Below are positions 54,877 to 61,557 of a stretch of DNA of 64,000 nucleotides, piece after piece (within the stretch, counting starts at the first letter, position 1; each line of letters starts with the position of its first letter). Source of the stretch: Qipengyuania nanhaisediminis (GTDB taxonomy: Bacteria > Pseudomonadota > Alphaproteobacteria > Sphingomonadales > Sphingomonadaceae); NCBI RefSeq assembly GCF_900115585.1, contig NZ_FOWZ01000001.1, positions 701,181 to 765,180 on the forward strand, in the 5' to 3' direction. A program made the position numbers and the translations under genes. A model generated the notes under the pieces. That model was not told where the DNA came from. It searched no databases and saw only the letters and a program-made list of their open reading frames with translations.

Positions 54877-55367
54877 ATGCCGTTCACCACTGCTTGAGCC
54901 GACGCAAAGACCTGAGTGCTGCTGTCAATAAGGCCAAGGCTCTCGAAAAGCGAAGGGTAACCTGCAGCGGCGCTCACCGTAACAATGGGAGCGCCGCCGC
55001 TGTTACCCTTGAAGATACCGGAGGTCGCGTAGCCTGCGTTGCAGGTGTAGCTGACGTTGATCAGGTTCGCGTCCCAGTTTGAAATACGCGGCGTCCCACC
55101 AGTGAGAACACCGGTGCGTGTGACATTTTTGATTTCGCTGATTGCAGTTGCGCTGGCAGCGCCCCCGCAAGGGAAATCGGCGAATGGACGACGTCCGGCA
55201 TAGCGAGCCCCTTCGCGAACAGCTTGGACTACCTTCTGTTCGGTGTAAAAATAGTGGCCCGCCTCAAAGCCCACGAACATCATCGCCAGCAAAAGCGGCA
55301 GCATCAGCGCCATTTCAGACGCGGCAGCCCCATCCTGCCGATGGCAAAAGGCACGGCAGTCGGTCAT
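54873..55367 (-). CDS. TadE-like minor pseudopilin, second copy
   Basis: The 164-residue protein has CHRQDGAAASEMALMLPLLLAMMFVGFEAGHYFYTEQKVVQAVREGARYA (given here in outline), the TadE-type prepilin signal G|AAASEMA with hydrophobic helix, followed by a beta-rich pilus-tip-like domain. It overlaps both neighbours by 4 bp (ATGA junctions), so tadG, this gene and the next tadE are translated together. Two TadE-like proteins plus TadG form the usual minor pseudopilin set. Confidence 0.9.
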   Translation of the reverse strand: MTDCRAFCHRQDGAAASEMALMLPLLLAMMFVGFEAGHYFYTEQKVVQAVREGARYAGRRPFADFPCGGAASATAISEIKNVTRTGVLTGGTPRISNWDANLINVSYTCNAGYATSGIFKGNSGGAPIVTVSAAAGYPSLFESLGLIDSSTQVFASAQAVVNGI

Positions 55368-57043
55368 TCGATCAGATAAGGAACATCCTTGCGGATTTCC
55401 TGACCCTGCGTGCCGCCGCCCCCAACGGTGGTGGCGCCGATAACTTCAACGTAGACATCGCTGTTGTTCGTGTAGCGCGTTCCATCGGGTGCGAGGCGGC
55501 GTGCGGTCGGTTCGACGAGGAACACGTCGACGAACTTCCCGATATCAGCGTCTGTCGTGCTAGCCGAAACTGGACCACCATTGTCTGCTGTCGAGCAATT
55601 GATCACGGCGATGCTCAGCACGCGCCGGTCCGGAGTGGTGCCGGGAGCTATGCCAGGCGCCTGGCACAACGGTGAACCCTGGTGTTCATAATCGATGGTC
55701 TTGATCGGCGGACTGGTGCGAGTGTGCTGAAAAGTTTTTCTAGCCAGCATCGTCGCGGCGTTCTCGTACTCGTAACGGAACTGCTGATACCGTGTGGGGG
55801 TGGTTCGTCCCGCAAGCTCGGGATAGCCGTAGGACGACCAGGTCGTCGGCATACTGCCAAGCCCGTTGGTCACGTAATAAGCATTTCGATCCCAGTTGCC
55901 GTCACCGATGCGCGAATTGCCGTTCCCCGTGCAGTTGCCCGCAAGACTGGTCGCGTGGCATTTGTCGCGCGGATAGCCCATGGGCTGGGTGTTGCTGGGA
56001 TCTATATTGTTCACCGCGTCGACCGCGCGGTAGGGTCGGGGACCGACTTCCCAGCCTCCGGGGCCAATGGAGCACGAGCCGCTGCTGCCACCGGGCGGAA
56101 CCTCCCGAACCAGGTCGATGCGGCTGTTGGCGGAGGGCGGGCACAAGCCGTTGTCCGCATCGCATACATTATTGAGACCGTTGGCGTAGATTCCGAAGCG
56201 CACATTAAGGGCATCTAGTACGCTAACCTGCTGACCTGGCTTCACATCTGCACCGTCGATGGAGACGCAATCGCCGGGCAGCGACGATCGACCAAGCGTC
56301 CGCGCCGTTGCGACCGCACCATTCCCGGCGCCGGTTTCGAGATAACCGAAAACGCCTGGGCCATAACTACCGGGATCTTCGTCGACACTCTCGCCAGCGC
56401 CGTTCTGACCATTCACATTCGCAACGAGCCGGATGCCCTTGCCGACATAATTGGCGATGTTGAAATCCGGATCTGTGGTCTCGTTCGGATTACACATCAT
56501 GACTGGCGGCACCTTGCATAGCGCAGACCCTAGGCCGGCAACGGCCAGTGCGAGCCCGTCCGCACCGTCGGCACCAGCCGCCGCGACGAGCGAATAGGTG
56601 ACTTCGCGTCCGTCAATTGTTACTTCCACGAAATCGGCATCTGCGTCACCGGTTGCGAGCGTAAAGGTGCCCGGATCGGTGTAGGCAGAGAAGAACCTGA
56701 TATTAGCGAAAGCGCTGCACTGATTGTTGGCTACTGCGATCGTCGTATCAACATCGATCGCGTCATTGCCGTCGGCAAGAATGGTCTGGTTCTGGACAAG
56801 ACCGATCGCGGCGTTTCCTGCGCGTGCGCAAGCTCCGGCTTTCCCGTCCAACTGGGTGGCCGCTGCCAAAGCCGCCTGGTCGGCCGCATTCTGAAGTTCG
56901 GAATCCATCCCGGCCATGCGGGCATAGTCGAAACCGAGCCCAGCCATGGCAACGAGTGGGATAATGGCTAGCGCATAGGTCGCGGCGACTGCGCCGCGCT
57001 CTTCCTTACGGAACCTGTTTATGAGGTTTTTTGCGCTAACCAT
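55364..57043 (-). CDS. tadG: TadG-like pilus assembly protein
   Basis: The 559-residue protein has the TadG N-terminus: RKEERGAVAATYALAIIPLVAMAGLGFDYARMAGMDSELQNAADQAALAAATQLDG (in pieces), i.e. a prepilin-like G|AVAATYAL helix and the Tad/TadE-like DUF2134 or von Willebrand-related start. The rest is a long extracellular/periplasmic region rich in Asn, Gly, Pro and cysteine, more divergent than the helix. It is probably a surface-exposed pilus or anchor protein. It ends with a 4-bp overlap on the following tadE-like gene. Confidence 0.87.
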   Translation of the reverse strand: MVSAKNLINRFRKEERGAVAATYALAIIPLVAMAGLGFDYARMAGMDSELQNAADQAALAAATQLDGKAGACARAGNAAIGLVQNQTILADGNDAIDVDTTIAVANNQCSAFANIRFFSAYTDPGTFTLATGDADADFVEVTIDGREVTYSLVAAAGADGADGLALAVAGLGSALCKVPPVMMCNPNETTDPDFNIANYVGKGIRLVANVNGQNGAGESVDEDPGSYGPGVFGYLETGAGNGAVATARTLGRSSLPGDCVSIDGADVKPGQQVSVLDALNVRFGIYANGLNNVCDADNGLCPPSANSRIDLVREVPPGGSSGSCSIGPGGWEVGPRPYRAVDAVNNIDPSNTQPMGYPRDKCHATSLAGNCTGNGNSRIGDGNWDRNAYYVTNGLGSMPTTWSSYGYPELAGRTTPTRYQQFRYEYENAATMLARKTFQHTRTSPPIKTIDYEHQGSPLCQAPGIAPGTTPDRRVLSIAVINCSTADNGGPVSASTTDADIGKFVDVFLVEPTARRLAPDGTRYTNNSDVYVEVIGATTVGGGGTQGQEIRKDVPYLIE

Positions 57044-57058
57044 TGTTTCATGTCCGGT

Positions 57059-57340
57059 CTATTCCGGCGATGCAGTCGTGGAGACCTCGTCGGGCTCCTT
57101 GACCGCATCGTCGTAATAACGATCGATGGCAGCGACCGCGTTCTGGGCAGTCGTCGGCGGGATCGCGGTTTCGTATACAGGATTGGGATCGATAACCTGG
57201 GCGGCCATCGTGCGACGATTTGCTTCGCCCCAGCTGGTGTCCGCCATGAAGTCGTTTCCGCTACCGGTCGCGCAGCCTGCCGTGGCGATAACGCCTGCGG
57301 TCAGCAGCACGGTGCGAAGAGCCTTAGTATTCGTAGCCAT
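57059..57340 (-). CDS. Small lipoprotein in the CpaD position of the Tad cluster
   Basis: The 93-residue product has a lipobox TAGC (cysteine C23) followed by about 70 mostly polar residues (FMADTSWGEANRRTMAAQVI, NPVYETAIPP, AAIDRYYDDAVKEPDEV). It sits between cpaC and tadG, where many Tad clusters carry the roughly 200-residue secretin pilotin CpaD, and its VNRxTxxxQxxDP-like core (EANRRTMAAQVIDPNP) resembles the CpaD motif. It may be a minimal CpaD. The start overlaps the cpaC stop by 17 bp. Confidence 0.8.
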   Translation of the reverse strand: MATNTKALRTVLLTAGVIATAGCATGSGNDFMADTSWGEANRRTMAAQVIDPNPVYETAIPPTTAQNAVAAIDRYYDDAVKEPDEVSTTASPE

Positions 57341-58790
57341 CGGCTGCCTCCTGCGCGTTGGTTTCTGTGCCCTGCTGCGTATTGGCCGGAGTATCGCCGG
57401 CGATCGGCGGCAGGTCGTTGGTGCGATGTGCATTGCCGTTCAGAAGTACATCGGCCTGAATCGGGTCCTTGACCCTGTCTGTCGGCAACTGAACCTGCTC
57501 GGGCCGGATCGGCGCGACCAGGCGCGGCGTCACGATGATCAGCAGTTCGGTCTCGCCCTTCTGGAAGCTGGTCGAGCGGAACAGCGATCCGATCAGCGGG
57601 ATCGAGCCGAGCAGCGGAACCTGATTGACTGTCGTCTGGAAATCGCGCTGCAGCAACCCGGCAATGGCAAAACTTTCGCCATCGCGCAGTTCCAGCACCG
57701 TGCTGGCACGCCGAGTCTGGAGGCCCGGAATGCGAATGCCGTTGAGCGTGATCGACGCGCTCTGGTCGATCGAACTGACCTCCGGCTCGACGATCAGGTT
57801 GATGACTTTGTTCGACAACACAGTCGGAGTGAAGCCAAGCCCGACGCCGAAGGATTTGAATTCGACGGTGATGCCTGCCTGTCCGCCGCCGACACCGCCG
57901 CTTTGGACAACCGGTACGGGGAATTCGCCACCGGCAAGGAACGATGCCTGCTGCCCCGAAAGGGCGACGAGAGTAGGCTCGGCAAGCGTCTTGGCGAGAC
58001 CTTTCTCTTCCAGCGCATCAAGCGCGACATCCACATCGAGACCGAGAATATCGGTAAAGCTGCGGGTGATAACGCCGAAAGCGTTAGTGACTTCAGAGAC
58101 CTGCAGGTCGCCATTGCCGAAATTGCTGGACCCACCGCCAGGCGTAAGCTGGGAACCGGGGCCGGTAACACCTGAAACCCTATCGCCGTTGAAGAACGTT
58201 CGGACGCCAAGGTCCTTGCCGATGCTGCGGGATACTTCGGCGAAACGGACTTCCAGCATCACCTGCTGGCTGCCGCCCAGGGTCATGAGGTTCACGACCT
58301 TGTCTTCGCCTGCATAGGCGGAGGCTAGCTGGACCGCGCGGTCGGCAACGCCAGCATCGCTTACGGTGCCAGAGAGAACGATAGCGTCACCGGTCATGCG
58401 CGCGTCGACAGTTTCGCCGGGCATGAGGTCGGCCATCTGTTCACGCAGGCTCAGCACGTCGGGACCGACGGCGATGTCCATAACCGCAATGACGCGATTC
58501 GAACGATCGTAAAGCGTCAGCGACGTCGTGCCGATTTCCTTGCCGAGCACGTAAACCGAGCGGTCGGATACGGGCAGGATGTCTGCGATCGTGTCGTTTC
58601 CGATCATCGCACGGTCGATCGGCACGTCAGCCGTTACGACCTGGCTCTTGTTGACCGGGATTTCCACCGTACCGGCATGCATGGATTCGCTGGCATAACC
58701 CGATTGGGCGATGGCTGCGTGGGGAACGGTGGCCGCCCCGAGCGCGGTTGCGAAGGCGAGAGCCGAAAGGGCTGAGTGCTTAATTGCCAC
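57324..58790 (-). CDS. cpaC: Tad pilus secretin CpaC (RcpA)
   Basis: CpaC forms the outer-membrane ring through which the Flp pilus exits. The 488-residue protein has a signal peptide (ending near HAAIAQ), an N-terminal pilus/secretin N0-like domain (VEIPVNKSQVVTADVPI), a BON-like segment (VLSGTVSDAGVADRAVQLA) and the secretin core with VEVRFAEVSRS-like (VMLEVRFAEVSRSIGKDLGV), TLAEPTLVALSGQQASFLAGGEFPVP and VPLLGSIPLIGSLFRSTSFQKGETELLIIVTPRLV motifs. The GTG at 58790 has a GGAG 8 bases upstream; ATG starts at 58829 and 58820 are alternatives. Confidence 0.93.
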   Translation of the reverse strand: MAIKHSALSALAFATALGAATVPHAAIAQSGYASESMHAGTVEIPVNKSQVVTADVPIDRAMIGNDTIADILPVSDRSVYVLGKEIGTTSLTLYDRSNRVIAVMDIAVGPDVLSLREQMADLMPGETVDARMTGDAIVLSGTVSDAGVADRAVQLASAYAGEDKVVNLMTLGGSQQVMLEVRFAEVSRSIGKDLGVRTFFNGDRVSGVTGPGSQLTPGGGSSNFGNGDLQVSEVTNAFGVITRSFTDILGLDVDVALDALEEKGLAKTLAEPTLVALSGQQASFLAGGEFPVPVVQSGGVGGGQAGITVEFKSFGVGLGFTPTVLSNKVINLIVEPEVSSIDQSASITLNGIRIPGLQTRRASTVLELRDGESFAIAGLLQRDFQTTVNQVPLLGSIPLIGSLFRSTSFQKGETELLIIVTPRLVAPIRPEQVQLPTDRVKDPIQADVLLNGNAHRTNDLPPIAGDTPANTQQGTETNAQEAADGYEY

Positions 58791-59703
58791 GGAGCGTCTC
58801 CACGGAATAGGTTTCAGCATTGGTGCCACGCACCACGCTCATGGTCGGACCGCGCGAACGGGCCGGTGCGCGTGCCTGCCTGGGCGCAGAAGTCGCGCCG
58901 CGGGAAGGCGGAGAATAGGACGGAGCCGCCAGAACAGGCGCCGGAGCACCGGAGCTGCGGTTGATGTAGCGCCCACCGCCGCCAAGATCGTTTGCCACGA
59001 CCGTTTCCGTCGCGCCGACTTCCTGGTTTTCAACGTTGCGCAGTGCCAGGCTGAGGTTGCCGACTTCGCGGGCGAGCGTCAGCTTCTGCGCGCCGAACAT
59101 GTCCACCTGCAGAGTTGCGGTGGCGGTGACTACCGGCTCGGTCGCATTCTCGTCTGCAACCTGGTCCATGCCGAGAACCAGTACGTTCTCGAGGACGACC
59201 GTGGTCATCTTGTCCTGCTGTTGCTGGTTCTGGCCAGGGATCATGCGGGTCAACATGACGTCGACCACATCGCCCGGGCGAACGAAACCGCCGACACCGG
59301 CAACCGCATTAACGGGGATGGAGACTGCCCGCATATCTTCGGGCAGGTTGGATGCCAGGCTCGCGCGGCCATTGTCGCCGCTGACCTTGGTGGCAAGGAT
59401 GGGTTCGCCAGGCACGATCGGACGAAGCGCGACGCGCCCGCCCATCATGGCCTGTTCGAGAGAAGTGAAGGCCCCGTCCGGAACGGATTCTGCGGGCCAG
59501 TTTGCAAGCCGGACCGTGGTGTCGGTCAACGGCTGGCCGAAACTCATGGGCTGGGTGGCGACCACGATGCGGGCGAGCTGCTGCTCTTCGGCTATCGCTT
59601 CCTGCCGTTCTTCCATTCCGGTAAAATAGGCATTCGCCAGGTACACGGCCAACAGGCCGAGAAATACGGCGATACCCGCAATGAGCAGATTCCTGCCACG
59701 CAT
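58780..59703 (-). CDS. cpaB: Flp pilus assembly protein CpaB (RcpC)
   Basis: The 307-residue protein has an N-terminal membrane anchor (LLIAGIAVFLGLLAVYLANAYF), a SAF domain (about 48-110: ARIVVATQPMSFGQPLTDTTVRL, GEPILATKVSG) and a RcpC-type region with MRAVSIPVNAVAGVGGFVRPGDVVDVMLTRM. It links secretin and peptidoglycan, possibly binding glycan through the SAF part. The C-terminal 60 residues are Ala/Pro/Arg-rich and likely disordered. Its end overlaps the predicted cpaC start by 11 bp. Confidence 0.94.
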   Translation of the reverse strand: MRGRNLLIAGIAVFLGLLAVYLANAYFTGMEERQEAIAEEQQLARIVVATQPMSFGQPLTDTTVRLANWPAESVPDGAFTSLEQAMMGGRVALRPIVPGEPILATKVSGDNGRASLASNLPEDMRAVSIPVNAVAGVGGFVRPGDVVDVMLTRMIPGQNQQQQDKMTTVVLENVLVLGMDQVADENATEPVVTATATLQVDMFGAQKLTLAREVGNLSLALRNVENQEVGATETVVANDLGGGGRYINRSSGAPAPVLAAPSYSPPSRGATSAPRQARAPARSRGPTMSVVRGTNAETYSVETLRGN

Positions 59704-59737
59704 GATCTTTACCCCCCCGAGTTGACAAACGAGAAAA

Positions 59738-59764
59738 GGTCCCGCCGACTGTGCCGGCGGGACC
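59738..59764 (-). terminator. Stem-loop between flp and cpaB
   Basis: GGTCCCGCCG and CGGCGGGACC arms (10 bp, perfect) flank a 7-nt loop. On the minus strand the stem is followed by TTTTCTCG. It stands between the pilin gene and the assembly genes and may act as a partial terminator or 3' stabiliser so that far more pilin mRNA than machine mRNA is made. Confidence 0.72.
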
Positions 59765-59775
59765 TTAATTATTGC

Positions 59776-59964
59776 TTAGACCGACGGAGCGGTGTTCTGC
59801 GAGTTCGCATTAGCAACATTCAACTTCGCGTTGTTGATCGCGGTGACGATTTCGCCGCGAAGCGCGATGGTTGCCGTAGCGATCACGGCGCCGACGATAG
59901 CGAGGATCAGAGCGTATTCAGCTGCCGATGCACCGGCTTCTTCAGTGATGTAGTTCTTGAACAT
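59776..59964 (-). CDS. flp: Flp type IVb pilin
   Basis: The 62-residue major pilin of the Tad pilus. The prepilin peptidase site is clear: cleavage after G11 in EEAG|ASAAEYALILAIVGAV leaves Glu16 at +5 and Tyr17 at +6, the Flp motif. The hydrophobic helix spans about 17-40; the short polar C-terminus (NNAKLNVANANSQNTAPSV) is typical. It is the first gene of the minus-strand tad cluster, with a 368-bp upstream region shared with the divergent membrane gene. Confidence 0.95.
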   Translation of the reverse strand: MFKNYITEEAGASAAEYALILAIVGAVIATATIALRGEIVTAINNAKLNVANANSQNTAPSV

Positions 59965-60332
59965 AGTATTACCCCAAGTCTTGAAGACATCCGCCAGGAG
60001 AGACGATCTGTCATTTCATACACAGGACCTCCGGCATCTATTTCCGGATTGGCCCGCCCGAGGGGGGTAACGTGTTGGAACCGGCGCGACCTGTTTTGGT
60101 TATGTAACCGGATGCACCGGCTCGTTTCACGCTGGCTCCCTCGGAGCACAATTAAGTTCACTCAAACGCTGCTTACGGTCAACTTCGGTGCAACGCTTTT
60201 ATAATTTGTCTACTTTTTAGTAACTTAAATTGGGCAAAAGTAAAGATCGTAGGTTAACAAAAGCTAGAAGTGATGCATTTTTACCCGAATGCCGCGTGCG
60301 CCGCACGATTGTGATTCGGCTAGGAGATTGAA
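59965..60332. promoter_or_regulatory. Divergent promoter region of flp and the six-helix membrane gene
   Basis: No gene is seen in these 368 bases. The right half (60140-60290) is notably AT-rich. It contains a GGTTATGTAACC inverted repeat at 60098-60109 and a GTTAAC box at 60253-60258 (the same hexamer as in the ctrA leader). I find no convincing -24/-12 sigma-54 promoter (TGGCAC-N5-TTGC) on the flp side. Confidence 0.5.
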
Positions 60333-61175
60333 ATGATTCGGAACTTCCTGGGGGTGGTGACTCAGGAAGGGGTTCGATCCCCAGGGCCGATCGCTATCGC
60401 TGTCAGGGCCTATGCCGGAAAGCTCGCGCTCAGGAGTGTGGCAATAACCCGCTGGATCGAGGCGCATCTCACCCACCTGGCCGTTGCATGGGTGAGCGTC
60501 ATGGCGCTGCTTTCGGTTGCAAAGCTGGTCAAGGCGGGGAGGCTTGGGGCAACCATGGACTGGCTTGCCCTTGCCGCAGTTCCCTACCTCGCGATCATCA
60601 TTGCGCCGCTGATCGGCTTCCTACTGGCCCGCGCTGCCTTTCAGTCGATCGACGATGCACCGGGTGTCCGGCTCGCCCTGTTCGGGCGCTGGAGGAGTCT
60701 GCGTCTCAAGGAGGCGCATAGCCACCCGCTTTATGGGACGACCGGCTTCCTGACCTCGCTTCTCGTCGGGCTGTTGTTCGGCATCGTGATGCGGACAGGT
60801 GAGTTCTTCATGATCCAGCCCGCGCTTCTCGCGCACGCGCCCGCGTGGAGTCATATCCTTTATCTCGCGATGGCGACCGAGCTCGCGATGATGAACTTCT
60901 TCTACATGGTCTGCTTTGTCCTGGCACTCCGCCGCGTGCCCCTCTTTCCAAAGATGCTCGCCTATGTCTGGATCCTCGACATTCTCGCGCAGGTTGCGAT
61001 CGCGGGATCCCTTTCAGGCGTGGGTCTGCCGGTCGAAGTGGCCGAGCCCCTGGGCACCCTGCTCATGGCCAATATGAACACGGTCATGGTCAGCATCTTC
61101 ATCTGGATGCCCTATCTGCTCCTCTCGGACCGTGTGAACGTTACCTTCCGGCAAAGGGTCTCTGCGAGCGCCTGA
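60333..61175 (+). CDS. Hypothetical six-helix membrane protein between tad cluster and adhesin
   Basis: The 280-residue protein has six hydrophobic segments at about 48-66, 76-98, 135-155, 175-200, 211-235 and 243-265. Loops are short, with a basic stretch after the second helix (FGRWRSLRLKEAHSH). There is no recognised domain. The ATG follows an excellent AGGAGATTGAA. The gene is divergent from flp and 382 bp ahead of the giant adhesin gene on the same strand, so a role in surface attachment is possible but unsupported. Confidence 0.75.
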   Translation: MIRNFLGVVTQEGVRSPGPIAIAVRAYAGKLALRSVAITRWIEAHLTHLAVAWVSVMALLSVAKLVKAGRLGATMDWLALAAVPYLAIIIAPLIGFLLARAAFQSIDDAPGVRLALFGRWRSLRLKEAHSHPLYGTTGFLTSLLVGLLFGIVMRTGEFFMIQPALLAHAPAWSHILYLAMATELAMMNFFYMVCFVLALRRVPLFPKMLAYVWILDILAQVAIAGSLSGVGLPVEVAEPLGTLLMANMNTVMVSIFIWMPYLLLSDRVNVTFRQRVSASA

Positions 61176-61557
61176 GCCGCACCGAATTGTTGTCTTCTCG
61201 TCCCAAAACCGGACAGTGACAATGTATCGCGAAAAATCAGTGTTTTAGTGGCGATTTTCGCCTGAAATTTGCTTGATTCGGGTGATTTGAGGGCGACGCC
61301 AAGTAGTTAACAACATTGAAAGATCGCCCCCAAACTGTTTCACATAATGCAACGACACGTCTCTCCGGCAACTCGATTCGCCGAGTGGAGATGAAAAGTC
61401 GGGCCGCGAAAATTGCTGGACGGGCCTGTGCCCGTATCTTGCTCGAAACGATCTTTGGGGGGTGGTCTCCCAGTCTTTCGCGGCTCGCATCATGTTCGGC
61501 AATTCTCGCGTTACGGAGGGGATTTCGCTCCTCCATCCGGCTGAGAAGAGGACCGAG
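61176..61557. promoter_or_regulatory. Upstream region of the adhesin gene
   Basis: No gene is seen. Visible elements are a GTTAAC box at 61306-61311 and a small ACGGGC-CTGT-GCCCGT hairpin at 61419-61434. The 81-codon frame from 61316 has an unnatural composition and no ribosome site. The Shine-Dalgarno GAGAAGAGGAC stands just before the adhesin start. Confidence 0.5.

Noticed and set aside
59965..60332. Sigma-54 promoter for flp
   Set aside because: No TGGCAC-N5-TTGC element was found on the minus strand upstream of flp.
60366..60395. GGGGTTCGATCCCC, resembling a tRNA T-arm
   Set aside because: The T-stem does not pair over five bases, no acceptor or anticodon arm surrounds it, and it lies inside a well-supported membrane-protein gene with a good start.
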